Assembly: GCF_008801935.1 (NCBI RefSeq)
Contig: NZ_VZOT01000001.1
Location: 310,001 to 374,000 of the forward strand
DNA length: 64,000 nt
Reading direction: 5' to 3'
Origin: Comamonas kerstersii
GTDB lineage: Bacteria; Pseudomonadota; Gammaproteobacteria; Burkholderiales; Burkholderiaceae_C
Every line of letters begins with the position of its first letter. Within the stretch, counting starts at the first letter, position 1. The position numbers were made by a program, and so were the translations under genes. Below are positions 8,484 to 19,041 of the stretch, piece after piece. The notes under the pieces were generated by a model, which was not told the origin of the DNA, made no database searches, and saw only the letters and a program-made list of their open reading frames with translations.

Positions 8484-10784
8484 ATGAAACGCTCGCTCAC
8501 GCTGGAATGGCTGCTGATGTCACTGGGCCTGCTGGCGCTGGTGTTCTGGCTGTCCGGCCCCCTGCAGTTTCCCCGGGCCAATCTGTGGTTCAAAGACCTG
8601 GCGCTGCGGCTGCACAGCCCCGAGCCATCGCCCGATGTGGTCCTGATCGCCGTGGACGAGCGCAGCCTTGCCAGCATTGGCCGCTGGCCCTGGCGCCGCG
8701 CCCTGCATGCACACCTGATCGACTTCGTCAGCATGGGCCAGCCACGCTCCATTGGGCTGGACATTCTGCTGGCCGAAGCCGATCTGGACTACCCCGAAGA
8801 CGACGCCCTGCTGGCCCACAGCATGGTGCGCAGCGGGCGCGTGGTTCTGCCGCTGGTCAGCAGCGGCAACGCCCAGACCACCAGCCTGCCGCTGCCACTG
8901 TTTGCCCAGACCGCTGCACGGCTGGGCCACGTTCACCTGCCGCTGGACCCGGACGGTGGCGTGCGCAGCTTCTATGCCAGAGAAGGCTTTGCCCAGCACC
9001 AGTGGCTGCACCTGGGCCTGTCCATGCTCTGCCTGAGTCAGCCACAGGGCCCGGACTGCCGCAGCACCGCCCAGACCGATGCGCCATCTGCCTCCGGCCC
9101 ATGGCTGCGCAGCCAGCCGATCCGGATTGCCTTTGCCAGGGGCGAGGCACCTTTCATCACCTACTCCTATATCGACGTGCTGCGGGGCAAGATTCCAGCC
9201 AGCGCCTTTCGCAACAAGCATGTGCTGATCGGTGCGACCGCCACCGGCCTTGGTGCCACGGTGCTGCCACCGAGCGGCGCCAGCCCCAGCGCCTTGCACA
9301 ATGTGAAAATGCTGGCCCACATCGTCAGCGGCGCACTGCAGCAGCAACACGTGAGCACTGCCAGCCCCTGGGCCAACCGCATCTTCAACCTGCTTCCCGT
9401 GGCACTGGGACTGGCCGCACTGTCCGTGCTGGGCCCGTCTGCAGCCCTGCTCACCTGCCTGGGGCTGGCACTGCTGACGCTGCTGCTGCACGCTCTGGCC
9501 CCCACCCTCACCCACACCGTATTCAGCCCGGCGGCCGCCTTGCTGGTGCTGCTGCTGGCCTACCCGCTGTGGAGCTGGCGCAGGCTCAGTACCGCAGCCC
9601 AGTTTCTGAACCAGGAAATGCAGCATCTGCGCGTGCAGGGGCTGAACACAGCGCCTGCCGCTGTGCCGCGGCGAGGCGACTTTCTGCAAGGCCGCATTCT
9701 GGCCGTGGAGCAGGCTACGCAGCAGCTGCGCCAGCTGCATGAGTTTGTGACCGACACCCTGCTGCAGCTGCCATCGCCCACCATGGTCTGCAACCGCCAG
9801 GGGCAGATCGTGCTGGCCAACAGGGCGGCCCACCGCTATGCCCAGCAGCTGCAGCGTCCGCTGCAGGAGCTGCAGCCCATCGCCGAACTGCTGGAGGGGG
9901 CGGTAGAACGTGGCAGCCTGCAGCCGCTGTGGAGCAGCGAGCAGCCTCCGCCACTGGACAAGACCATGCAGCGCGAAGGCATAGACCTGCAGCAACGCAG
10001 CCTGCTGATGCTGAGCAAGCCGTTTTCCGTGGCTGGTGACACCGGCTGGCTGGTCAGTCTGGTGGACATCAGCGAACTGCGTGCCGCCATGGCCCAGCGC
10101 GACCAGGCCCTGCACTTCATCTCACACGATATTCGCGCGCCCATAGGTGCCATCCTCACGGCCATTGAGATGGAGCAGCACTTTGGGCAGGAGGACACCT
10201 CTTCCGTCCTCATCGAGCGCATCCAGCGCTACGCACGCAACGGACTGTCCCTGGCTGACGACTTTGTCTACCTGGCCCGTGCCCAGCACACCACGGCCCA
10301 GCGTGTGCCGGTGGAACTGGGGGCCATCATTGACCAGGCACTGGACGACACCTGGGCAGCCGCCAACGCACGCCTGGTCGAGCTGGACTGGATGCCCCAG
10401 GAAGAAGAGGCCTGGGTGCTGGGAGACGCCAGCATGCTGCGCCGCGCCTGTGTGAACCTGATCAGCAATGCCATCAAGTACGGCCCTGTGGAAGGCACGG
10501 TGTACTGCAGCCTGGCCCAGGATGGCGATGCCTGGTGCATCACCGTGCGCGATGAGGGCGATGGCATCAGCGCCAAAGAGCAGGAACGCCTGTTTGCCCC
10601 CTTTACCCGGCAGGCACAGCACGAGGCACAAAAGATCCAGGGCTTTGGCCTGGGCCTGGCCTATGTGCACACCACGGCCCAGCAGCATGGCGGCAGCATC
10701 AGCGTGGTCAGCGAAGTCGGCCACGGCGCCAGCTTTATCCTGCGCCTGCCCAAGGCGCCGGTACCAGCACTGCAGCCCAGCTGA
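8484..10784 (+). CDS. CHASE2-domain sensor histidine kinase
   Basis: This 766-residue membrane kinase has one N-terminal helix (about residues 11-28), a large extracytoplasmic CHASE2 domain (about 30-290, with DVVLIAVDERSLASIGRWPW), then a cluster of three helices (about 305-375). A short coiled segment, a PAS-like region (about 425-545), a HisKA domain with phospho-acceptor His548 in HFISHDIRAP, and an HATPase domain (NLISNAIKYGP, DEGDGIS, GFGLGLAYV) follow. This is the canonical CHASE2-3TM architecture. It is co-directional with the OmpR-type regulator and the LysM/FecR protein, which should form one signalling unit. The stimulus is unknown. Confidence 0.92.
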   Translation: MKRSLTLEWLLMSLGLLALVFWLSGPLQFPRANLWFKDLALRLHSPEPSPDVVLIAVDERSLASIGRWPWRRALHAHLIDFVSMGQPRSIGLDILLAEADLDYPEDDALLAHSMVRSGRVVLPLVSSGNAQTTSLPLPLFAQTAARLGHVHLPLDPDGGVRSFYAREGFAQHQWLHLGLSMLCLSQPQGPDCRSTAQTDAPSASGPWLRSQPIRIAFARGEAPFITYSYIDVLRGKIPASAFRNKHVLIGATATGLGATVLPPSGASPSALHNVKMLAHIVSGALQQQHVSTASPWANRIFNLLPVALGLAALSVLGPSAALLTCLGLALLTLLLHALAPTLTHTVFSPAAALLVLLLAYPLWSWRRLSTAAQFLNQEMQHLRVQGLNTAPAAVPRRGDFLQGRILAVEQATQQLRQLHEFVTDTLLQLPSPTMVCNRQGQIVLANRAAHRYAQQLQRPLQELQPIAELLEGAVERGSLQPLWSSEQPPPLDKTMQREGIDLQQRSLLMLSKPFSVAGDTGWLVSLVDISELRAAMAQRDQALHFISHDIRAPIGAILTAIEMEQHFGQEDTSSVLIERIQRYARNGLSLADDFVYLARAQHTTAQRVPVELGAIIDQALDDTWAAANARLVELDWMPQEEEAWVLGDASMLRRACVNLISNAIKYGPVEGTVYCSLAQDGDAWCITVRDEGDGISAKEQERLFAPFTRQAQHEAQKIQGFGLGLAYVHTTAQQHGGSISVVSEVGHGASFILRLPKAPVPALQPS

Positions 10785-10820
10785 GCGCCTCAGGCGCATT
10801 AGCAGCTGGGAAAAACGAAA

Positions 10821-10850
10821 AAGCCCCAGAACTTTGCAGTTCTGGGGCTT
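10821..10850. terminator. Bidirectional terminator between the CHASE2 kinase gene and tRNA-Arg
   Basis: The stem AAGCCCCAGAACT / AGTTCTGGGGCTT (13 bp) encloses a 4-nt loop and is flanked by an A-rich stretch. It sits between the convergent kinase and tRNA-Arg genes. Confidence 0.75.
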
Positions 10851-10856
10851 GTCGTT

Positions 10857-10933
10857 TGGTGCGGCTGGCAGGAATCGAACCCACGACCCCTTGGTTCGTA
10901 GCCAAGTACTCTATCCAGCTGAGCTACAGCCGC
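10857..10933 (-). tRNA. tRNA-Arg(ACG)
   Basis: The reverse strand folds as a complete 77-nt cloverleaf: acceptor GCGGCTG / CAGCCGC, D arm with AGCTCAGCTGG, anticodon stem CTTGG / CCAAG around loop CTACGAA (anticodon ACG, wobble base normally edited to inosine), T arm GTGGGTTCGATTCCTGC, discriminator A and an encoded CCA. Confidence 0.96.
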
Positions 10934-11007
10934 TGAAGCTACGAATTATAGGCACATTTTTCACATCTTTTTTGAAATTGCGCATTTTTTCCAAAAAATC
11001 TCAGTCA

Positions 11008-11023
11008 CTGTATTTACATACAG
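11008..11023. promoter_or_regulatory. LexA-like SOS box
   Basis: CTGTATTTACATACAG is a 16-bp CTGT-N8-ACAG site whose outer six bases on each side form a perfect inverted repeat. It matches the E. coli-type LexA consensus also used by betaproteobacteria. It lies 90 bp upstream of the unknown gene at 11114 and 75 bp upstream of tRNA-Arg on the other strand. Embedded TATTTA/TACATA could act as a -10 element. Confidence 0.55.
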
Positions 11024-11113
11024 ATTCTTTGCAGCATCAGCCCTGCTACGCCTTAAAATTCAAGCCCTGACTGCTCTTAAAACAGCAGCATTCGCGGCTG
11101 GGCTGCATGTTTC

Positions 11114-11434
11114 ATGGCAACGCGCAACAAAAAGTCATCCACTCCTGTCTCCTGGCTGCGCCGCATCTACCAGCGCCTGACCAGCCGCATGGCCTGCTTT
11201 GTCTGGGGTGCACTGTTCGGCAATGCCTTGCTGAGTCAGCCCGTAGAGCCGCTGAACCTGCTGCTGGCACCGCCGGAGTACATGCTCAGCAGCTCGGCGC
11301 AGGAAGGACTGGCCGCACTGCGCCAGAGCATGCGTGAGCTGGGTGCTGCGTTCACCGACGCGGTCTGGGAACGCGTACATGCACATATGCGCCCTGACGA
11401 CAGCGCTCCCGCGCAAGAGCGCACCGAGCACTGA
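11114..11434 (+). CDS. Small hypothetical protein, possibly SOS-regulated
   Basis: I do not recognise this 106-residue protein. It has a basic N-terminus (ATRNKKSS...RRIYQRLTSR), one short hydrophobic segment (MACFVWGALFGNALL, about residues 26-40) that could be a membrane helix, and a helical C-terminal half. A near-consensus LexA box lies 90 bp upstream, so it may be damage-inducible. No strong Shine-Dalgarno is visible. A hairpin follows at 11470. It is a plausible gene from codon use (CTG-rich), with no assignable function. Confidence 0.6.
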   Translation: MATRNKKSSTPVSWLRRIYQRLTSRMACFVWGALFGNALLSQPVEPLNLLLAPPEYMLSSSAQEGLAALRQSMRELGAAFTDAVWERVHAHMRPDDSAPAQERTEH

Positions 11435-11469
11435 TCCCCAACCGCCGTTCCAACCGCTACCAACAAAAA

Positions 11470-11490
11470 CGCCTGTCACAGGACAGGCGT
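11470..11490. terminator. Hairpin between two convergent hypothetical genes
   Basis: ACGCCTGTC / GACAGGCGT forms a 9-bp stem with a 3-nt loop. On the minus strand it is followed by TTTTTGTTG, so it best terminates the gene ending at 11514. Confidence 0.6.
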
Positions 11491-11513
11491 CTGGTGTGCA
11501 GCAACGCCTGAAA

Positions 11514-12047
11514 TCAGGCGGGGGCTTCCGTCTCCTGCAAGTGCTGCAGCTCTTCTTCGCCGCGAATGCGCACATGCATCCAGAAGCCGCGCGCCTCGTC
11601 CTGCTTGACCAGGCGGGTATCCAGCTTGACCTTGTGCGGCAGCGGTGTCTCGATGGAGTACAGCGAAGGGGTACGCAGGATGGCTTCCTGCGATGGCATC
11701 TTCCAGTACTGCTCGTAGCCCGCGTGGTAGGCCACGGCATCGCACAGGCCTTTGCGCTGCAGGTCCTGCATCATCTTGGGCGTCAGCTCTTCGCCCGTAC
11801 CTATGCCAAGCTCGGGCACCAGCAGCAGACGCTGTGTGGCGGGCTGCACATGCAGCCAGACCTCGGAGGGGCCATCAAAGCCTTTTTCTTCTACAACAGG
11901 TGCTGTTTGATGAGCTTCCACGCCTTCACGCCCCATGAAGCGCCGCTTCTGCCCTTCACTTTCAGCGGCAGCTGCGGAGGCAGAGGCCGGCGCATCTTGG
12001 GCACCACTCCCTGACAACGTAGAAATCAATCGATCAAAAATGCTCAC
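11514..12047 (-). CDS. Hypothetical acidic cytoplasmic protein
   Basis: This 177-residue protein from a GTG start (VSIFDRLISTLSGSG) is of unknown family. The chosen start gives the reading VSIFDRL directly after a purine-rich stretch (AGAAAGAAAAGA). The frame stays open a further 27 codons upstream without a better start. After a low-complexity Ala/Ser/Glu stretch it has a compact region with VWLHVQPATQRLLLVPELGIGTGEEL and a C-terminal FWMHVRIRGEEE. There is no signal peptide or membrane helix. It is followed by a terminator-like hairpin at 11470. Confidence 0.65.
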   Translation of the reverse strand: MSIFDRLISTLSGSGAQDAPASASAAAAESEGQKRRFMGREGVEAHQTAPVVEEKGFDGPSEVWLHVQPATQRLLLVPELGIGTGEELTPKMMQDLQRKGLCDAVAYHAGYEQYWKMPSQEAILRTPSLYSIETPLPHKVKLDTRLVKQDEARGFWMHVRIRGEEELQHLQETEAPA

Positions 12048-12289
12048 TGCGTCTTTTCTTTCTGGTCTACCTGCACCATGCAGATATTCATCACCTTCAC
12101 CAGCACTGCTGGCAGCCTGCCACTGCACAGGCAGCAGCCAGACTTTGCAACAGGCATGCAGGCTGTGAAACCGGGTTCAAGCCCGGTATTGTCGCAAAAA
12201 GCAGCAAATCACGTTGTTGTCTAGGCGCAGATAAGCTTTCCATTCCCGTCTTTCTTTGCTCCATTGGCACTGCGCCCAGCGCACCGTCA

Positions 12290-13896
<1,607 letters not shown>

Positions 13897-13972
13897 AGCA
13901 GCTAGCGCTTGAATATCAAGCACTTCAAATAGTTTTCATATTGAAGTGCTTGATTCATCAGCGCTAGCAGCT
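13897..13972. repeat. 76-bp palindromic repeat, copy 3, between modA and modB
   Basis: It begins at the modA stop region with AGCAGCTAGCGCTTGA and ends with TCAGCGCTAGCAGCT. The inner arms CAAGCACTTCAAATA and TATTGAAGTGCTTG pair around GTTTTCA. Its position between the binding-protein gene and the permease gene is where REP-type hairpins in other operons stabilise the upstream message. Confidence 0.88.
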
Positions 13973-14000
13973 CATTTTTTTAATTCTTCACACGCTGGGC

Positions 14001-14675
14001 ATGCTATCTACCGAAGATTGGGCCGCCATCAGGCTGACACTGGAGCTGGCCACGGTCACCACCGTGCTGCTGCTGGTGCTGTGCACCCCGCTGGCATGGT
14101 GGCTGGCACACACGGCTTCACGCTGGAAGGGACCGGTGGGCGCAGTCGTGGCCCTGCCTCTGGTGCTGCCGCCCACGGTGATTGGTTTTTATCTGCTGGT
14201 CACCATGGGCCCCAGCGGCCCGGTAGGCCAGTTCACCGAATGGCTGGGGCTGGGCTATCTGCCATTTACGTTTCCGGGGCTGGTCGTGGGCTCCATCATT
14301 TATTCCCTGCCCTTTGCCGTACAGCCCCTGCAACGTGCCTTTGAAAGCCTGGGGCAGCGTCCGCTGGAAGTGGCGGCCACGCTGGGGGCCAGCAAGCTCG
14401 ATACTTTTTTTACCGTGGTGCTGCCCATGGCGCGCACCGGCTTTGTCACCGCTGCCGTGCTGAGCTTTGCGCACACCGTGGGCGAGTTTGGCGTGGTGCT
14501 CATGATTGGCGGCAACATCCCGGGCGTGACGCGCGTGGTGTCCGTGCAGATCTACGACCATGTAGAAGCCATGGACTACGCCAGCGCCCACTGGCTGGCG
14601 GGTGGCATGGTGGTCTTCAGCTTTGTGGTGCTGATGCTGCTGCACTGGCTGCAACCCAGCAAGGAGCGCGCATGA
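14001..14675 (+). CDS. modB: Molybdate ABC transporter permease
   Basis: This 224-residue inner-membrane permease has about five helices. It carries the ABC-permease EAA loop near [20 protein letters not shown], and [20 protein letters not shown], which is highly characteristic of ModB. It is probably cotranscribed with modA despite the 104-bp gap holding a repeat. It overlaps modC by 4 bp (ATGA), indicating translational coupling. Confidence 0.95.
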   Translation: MLSTEDWAAIRLTLELATVTTVLLLVLCTPLAWWLAHTASRWKGPVGAVVALPLVLPPTVIGFYLLVTMGPSGPVGQFTEWLGLGYLPFTFPGLVVGSIIYSLPFAVQPLQRAFESLGQRPLEVAATLGASKLDTFFTVVLPMARTGFVTAAVLSFAHTVGEFGVVLMIGGNIPGVTRVVSVQIYDHVEAMDYASAHWLAGGMVVFSFVVLMLLHWLQPSKERA

Positions 14676-15742
14676 TCGAAGCCCAACTGGCACTGCAGCG
14701 TGCCGACTTCACGCTGGATGTGCATCTGCAGCTGCCCGGCCGAGGCATTACCGCGCTGTTTGGCCCATCGGGCTGCGGCAAGACCACGGTGCTGCGCAGC
14801 ATGGCCGGGCTGGAACGTGCCCGGGGTCGCGTCACCATCAACGGCCAGGTCTGGCAGGACGAGGCCACACGCCAGTGGCTGCCCACACACCAGCGTGCGC
14901 TGGGCTATGTGTTTCAGGAAGCCAGCCTGTTCCCCCACCTGAGCGTGCACGGCAATCTGGCCTATGGCCTCAAGCGCACCCCGGCAGCCCGCCGCAAGGT
15001 GCAGCTGGAGCAGGCGGTGGAGCTGCTGGGCATTGGCCATCTGCTGGAGCGCAGCCCGGCCACGCTCTCTGGCGGTGAACGCCAGCGCGTAGCCATTGCA
15101 CGGGCGCTGGCTACCAGCCCGCAACTGCTGTTGATGGACGAGCCCCTGTCTGCCCTGGATGCCCAGCGCAAGGCCGAGGTGCTGCCCTATCTGGAAAGTC
15201 TGCAAAAAAACCTCGACATGCCCGTGCTCTACGTGAGCCACGCGCAGGACGAAGTCGCGCGGCTGGCCCACCATGTCGTGCTGCTGCAGGCCGGGCGCGC
15301 CGTGTTTGCGGGCGACACGGCCAGCGCCATGGCCCAGAGCGAACACCCCATGGCACCGGCTGCCGAAGCTGCCAGCCTGGTGCAAGGCCAGATCACGGCC
15401 TATGACGCGCAGGACCACCTGAGCACCGTGCATTTTGACGGTGGCCAGCTCCTGATCAGCGGCGCTGCCAACCGCCGCTTGGGGGACGCCGTACGCCTGC
15501 GCGTGCTGGCGCGGGACGTGAGCATTGCGCTGCAGGCACCGCAGGGCAGCAGCATTCTGAACCGCATCCCCGCCACGCTCACGACGCTGCATGAGGACAG
15601 CCCCGGCCAGGTCATGCTCAGCCTGCAGGCGGGCAGCACCACGCTACTGGCACGCGTATCAGCACGTTCAGCACGCGAGCTGGGCTTGCACCAAGGCCAG
15701 TCTGTGATTGCGCAAATCAAAAGCGTGGCCCTGCTGGATTAA
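14672..15742 (+). CDS. modC: Molybdate ABC transporter ATP-binding protein
   Basis: This 356-residue ABC ATPase energises molybdate import. Walker A is GPSGCGKTT, the signature motif is [15 protein letters not shown], and Walker B with switch is [11 protein letters not shown]. The C-terminal about 120 residues form a mop/TOBE domain ([19 protein letters not shown]), diagnostic of ModC. The start overlaps the modB stop. Confidence 0.95.
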   Translation: MIEAQLALQRADFTLDVHLQLPGRGITALFGPSGCGKTTVLRSMAGLERARGRVTINGQVWQDEATRQWLPTHQRALGYVFQEASLFPHLSVHGNLAYGLKRTPAARRKVQLEQAVELLGIGHLLERSPATLSGGERQRVAIARALATSPQLLLMDEPLSALDAQRKAEVLPYLESLQKNLDMPVLYVSHAQDEVARLAHHVVLLQAGRAVFAGDTASAMAQSEHPMAPAAEAASLVQGQITAYDAQDHLSTVHFDGGQLLISGAANRRLGDAVRLRVLARDVSIALQAPQGSSILNRIPATLTTLHEDSPGQVMLSLQAGSTTLLARVSARSARELGLHQGQSVIAQIKSVALLD

Positions 15743-15766
15743 ACGCAGCGGCCTATCATCCGCTGT

Positions 15767-16657
15767 ATGACTGATGCCAGCGCCTGCTCTCTTGAAACTC
15801 CCGATGTCCCTGCACTGACCCGCTGCGACGTGCGCTTTCACCACGCCGAGCGCGGCGTGCAGGCCGAGCAGCGCGTGCTGGCCAACGAAGTGCCAATTGC
15901 CCTGGTGTTCAACGGCATCGCCCATGCGGTGATGATGGGCACGCCACTGGACCTGGAAGACTTTGCCATCGGCTTTGCGCTCAGCGAAGGCATCATCGAC
16001 AGCGCCGCCGACTGCTATGGCGTGGACGTGCGCCCGGTCTCTGCCACCGCAGCCGGTTTGCCTGTTGGCATGGATGGCATGGAAGTGCAGCTGGAAATTG
16101 CTTCGCGCTGCTTCATGCGCCTCAAAGACCACCGCCGCAGCATGAGTGGCCGCACAGGCTGCGGGGTCTGCGGGGTGGAGAGCTTTGCGGCACTCGATCT
16201 GACATTCGACGCCCTGCCTGCTCGCGACTGGGTGGCACAGGTGGACCTGCCCACCGTGTTGAAAGCCATAGACCACCTGCCGCCCAAGCAAGTGCTCAAT
16301 GCCGAAGCCGGCGCCATCCACGCCGCTGGCTGGGCCACGCTGGACGGACAGGTGCACGATGTGATCGAAGACGTGGGCCGCCACAATGCGCTGGACAAGC
16401 TGCTGGGCCGCCTAGCACGCACGGGCCGCCTCAGTGAGCCGGGCTTTGTGGTGCTCTCCAGCCGTGGCAGCCATGAGCTGGTGCGCAAATGCGCCAAGCT
16501 CGGCATTGCTGCGCTGGCCACTATTTCTGCCCCCACGGCCATGGGCGTGCGCATGGCGGAACTCACTGGGCTGCGCTTCTGGGGCCTGGCGCGCCCACCC
16601 AAGGCCACGCTGTATGCCCCAGGTGCTGGCCTGCATCTGGATGCCCCGCAAGCCTGA
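15767..16657 (+). CDS. fdhD: FdhD, sulfurtransferase for formate dehydrogenase
   Basis: This 296-residue FdhD-family protein carries the CxxC motif in GRTGCGVCGVESF (about residue 125-137), plus the characteristic LGRLARTGRL and VLSSRGSHELVRKCAKLGI. FdhD transfers sulfur from IscS to the bis-MGD cofactor of formate dehydrogenases. Its position 24 bp after modC ties molybdate uptake to maturation of a molybdoenzyme. No formate dehydrogenase structural gene is in the window. Confidence 0.95.
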   Translation: MTDASACSLETPDVPALTRCDVRFHHAERGVQAEQRVLANEVPIALVFNGIAHAVMMGTPLDLEDFAIGFALSEGIIDSAADCYGVDVRPVSATAAGLPVGMDGMEVQLEIASRCFMRLKDHRRSMSGRTGCGVCGVESFAALDLTFDALPARDWVAQVDLPTVLKAIDHLPPKQVLNAEAGAIHAAGWATLDGQVHDVIEDVGRHNALDKLLGRLARTGRLSEPGFVVLSSRGSHELVRKCAKLGIAALATISAPTAMGVRMAELTGLRFWGLARPPKATLYAPGAGLHLDAPQA

Positions 16658-16713
16658 GCAAGGCACTGCCTGCGTACACATTGCGTAGAATGCGCCGGTC
16701 TGTCAGCCCCTGG

Positions 16714-17103
16714 ATGAACACCATGACCCGCTGCTTGCTTGCATCTGTCTTTCTGGCCCCTGTGCTTGCCATGGCTCTGCCTGGCCAGGCACAGACGACG
16801 CTGTCCGCAGTGCAGACTGCGCCTTCGACCATTCCCAAGGCCAGCTACCGCAATTTCCCTAGCCATGTGCAATACGGCGTGCTGCGCATTGAGCAGATTC
16901 CACGCGCCGAAATCAATGGCAAGCCTGTGCGCACTGCACCGGGCTTCAGGCTTTTCGCTCCTGACAACAAGCTGATATTTGCCCACACCGTGCAGAACGA
17001 AGCATTGCGTGTGGCCTATGTCCGGGAAGCCAGCACCCAGTGGCTGCTCACCGCCTGGATTCTCACGCCGGAAGAAGCGGCCAGCGCCTTCAAAAAGCGC
17101 TGA
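16714..17103 (+). CDS. Small exported protein of unknown function
   Basis: This 129-residue protein, from the chosen ATG, has a signal peptide (TRCLLASVFLAPVLAMALPGQAQ, cleavage after QA). The mature part contains VQYGVLRIEQIPRAEINGKP and APGFRLFAPDNKLIF. A Met eight codons upstream is an alternative start, but it would make a poor signal peptide N-region. Similar small periplasmic proteins occur in Comamonadaceae, but I cannot assign a role. It sits between fdhD and miaB on the same strand. Confidence 0.75.
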   Translation: MNTMTRCLLASVFLAPVLAMALPGQAQTTLSAVQTAPSTIPKASYRNFPSHVQYGVLRIEQIPRAEINGKPVRTAPGFRLFAPDNKLIFAHTVQNEALRVAYVREASTQWLLTAWILTPEEAASAFKKR

Positions 17104-17216
17104 CAGATACGCCCCCACCCCATTGAACTGCAACGCCGCACAGCCTGCTGGCGGCGCTGCGCTCTTTTCCCCTTTTCCCATATGCAGCAGTCCTGCGCGA
17201 CTGCATGGCACACACG

Positions 17217-18545
17217 ATGAGCAAAAAAGTATTTATCAAGACCTTTGGCTGCCAGATGAACGAGTACGACTCGGACAAGATGGCCGACGTGCTGAACGCC
17301 GCCCAGGGCTATGAACCCACGGACAACCCCGACGAGGCCGACCTGATTCTGTTCAACACCTGCTCCGTGCGCGAAAAGGCACAGGAAAAAGTGTTCTCCG
17401 ACCTGGGCCGTATCAAGCACCTCAAGGAAAAAGGCGTACTCATTGGCGTGGGCGGCTGCGTGGCCAGCCAAGAGGGTGACGAAATCATCAAGCGTGCCCC
17501 ATTCGTGGACGTGGTGTTTGGCCCCCAGACCCTGCACCGCCTGCCCGAGCTGCTCAACGCACGCCAGAGCAAGGCCAAGCCCCAGGTGGACATCTCCTTC
17601 CCCGAGATTGAAAAGTTTGACCACCTGCCCCCCGCACGCGTGGAAGGTGCATCGGCCTTCGTGTCCATCATGGAAGGCTGCTCCAAGTACTGCAGCTACT
17701 GCGTGGTGCCCTACACCCGTGGTGAAGAAGTCAGCCGCCCCTTTGAAGACGTACTGGTAGAAGTGGCCGGCCTGGCCGACCAGGGCGTCAAGGAAGTGAC
17801 GCTGCTGGGCCAGAACGTGAATGCCTATCAGGGCAAGATGGGTGACACCAGCGAGATCGCCGACTTTGCCCTGCTGCTGGAATACGTGGCGGAAATCCCC
17901 GGCATTGAGCGCATTCGCTTCACCACCAGCCACCCCAATGAGTTCACCCCCCGCCTGATCGAGGCCTACGCCAAGATTCCACAGCTGGTGTCCCACCTGC
18001 ACCTGCCCGTGCAGCACGGCTCGGACAAGATTTTGATGGCCATGAAGCGCGGCTACACCGCTATGGAATACAAGAGCACGGTGCGCAAGCTGCGTGCGAT
18101 TCGCCCCGATATGGCCATGAGCTCGGACTTCATCGTCGGCTTCCCCGGCGAGACGGAAGAAGACTTCCAGAAGATGATGAAGCTGATCCACGACATCCGC
18201 TTTGACAACAGCTTCAGCTTTATCTTCAGCCCCCGCCCCGGCACGCCTGCCGCCAACCTGCAGGACGACACCCCGCACGAGGTGAAGCTGCGCCGTCTGC
18301 AGGAGCTGCAGGCTGTGATCAACCAGAACATCAAGGACATCAGCCTGGAGCGCGTGGGCACCGTGCAAAAGCTGCTGGTTGAAGGCTTCAGCAAGCGCGA
18401 CAAGAGCGAACTCATGGGCCGCACGGAGTGCAACCGCGTGGTGAACTTCCCTGGCAACGAGCGCCTGATTGGTCAGATGGTGGATGTAAAAATCACCGAA
18501 GCCATGACCTACACCCTGCGCGGTGAAGTCGCCATCAAGGAATAA
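17217..18545 (+). CDS. miaB: tRNA-2-methylthio-N6-dimethylallyladenosine synthase
   Basis: This 442-residue radical-SAM methylthiotransferase converts i6A37 to ms2i6A37 in tRNA. It has the N-terminal UPF0004 domain ([20 protein letters not shown], with cysteines also in [12 protein letters not shown] and GVGGCVA binding the auxiliary 4Fe-4S cluster), the radical-SAM motif [16 protein letters not shown], and a C-terminal TRAM domain. The start [10 protein letters not shown] is preferred over a Met four codons upstream because it matches the usual MiaB N-terminus. Confidence 0.96.
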   Translation: MSKKVFIKTFGCQMNEYDSDKMADVLNAAQGYEPTDNPDEADLILFNTCSVREKAQEKVFSDLGRIKHLKEKGVLIGVGGCVASQEGDEIIKRAPFVDVVFGPQTLHRLPELLNARQSKAKPQVDISFPEIEKFDHLPPARVEGASAFVSIMEGCSKYCSYCVVPYTRGEEVSRPFEDVLVEVAGLADQGVKEVTLLGQNVNAYQGKMGDTSEIADFALLLEYVAEIPGIERIRFTTSHPNEFTPRLIEAYAKIPQLVSHLHLPVQHGSDKILMAMKRGYTAMEYKSTVRKLRAIRPDMAMSSDFIVGFPGETEEDFQKMMKLIHDIRFDNSFSFIFSPRPGTPAANLQDDTPHEVKLRRLQELQAVINQNIKDISLERVGTVQKLLVEGFSKRDKSELMGRTECNRVVNFPGNERLIGQMVDVKITEAMTYTLRGEVAIKE

Positions 18546-18635
18546 GCCACCGACAGTTCAGGCGCTGGCTGTGCATGCAATAAACATAGCTTCCAGCGCT
18601 TGTGTAGTAAGCCTCTGAGGCATATTTGACCCACA

Positions 18636-18663
18636 AAAAAGCCAACCGGAAGGTTGGCTTTTT
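18636..18663. terminator. Rho-independent terminator after miaB
   Basis: AAAAAGCCAACC / GGTTGGCTTTTT with a GGAA tetraloop, symmetrical in A and T runs. It can terminate miaB and the convergent lipoprotein gene. Confidence 0.85.
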
Positions 18664-18684
18664 GCTGTCCACGGCAAGCGCGAA

Positions 18685-18990
18685 TTACTTGGCAAGGCGC
18701 GGCTTGCACTGCAGCTGCAGCAGGCGGTGCGTAGCGCTGTCCACATCGCTGCCGGGCTCGCGTAGGGGGCGAATGCGCAGGTCCAGGAAACCGCGCTTGC
18801 CGCACAGGGCCTTCAGCGCATCTTCGCACTTGCGCAGGTCGTCATAGCGTGTATCGCAGACCATGGCATGGTCATAGTCAGGTGTGACCACATAGGGCGC
18901 ACCCTCCTTGGCCATGGGGTCGTTGGCTGTCTGTGTGGCACAGCCCGCCAGAGTGAGAGCAGCCGTGGCTGCCAGCAGCATGTATTTCAT
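18685..18990 (-). CDS. Small putative lipoprotein
   Basis: This 101-residue protein has a type II signal peptide and lipobox (LTLAGC, Cys17), so it should be a lipid-anchored envelope protein. The mature part has four more cysteines (VCDTRYDDLRKCEDALKALC... and QCKPRL), which could pair as disulfides. No family is recognised. A purine-rich GGAGGA precedes the start. Confidence 0.8.
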   Translation of the reverse strand: MKYMLLAATAALTLAGCATQTANDPMAKEGAPYVVTPDYDHAMVCDTRYDDLRKCEDALKALCGKRGFLDLRIRPLREPGSDVDSATHRLLQLQCKPRLAK

Positions 18991-19041
18991 GGATGTACTC
19001 CTCCAAAGTTGAACGGCATCTTAACGAAGATGCACCGCGGT

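Noticed and set aside
12170-12187. Hairpin ACCGGG/CCCGGT downstream of modE
   Set aside because: The stem is only 6-7 bp and is not followed by a clear T run on the minus strand, so it is not called as a terminator.
18588-18663. Eighth copy of the 76-bp repeat after miaB
   Set aside because: The left arm AGCTTCCAGCGCTT fits, but the right arm is absent and the region ends in an unrelated terminator. At most it is a worn fragment.
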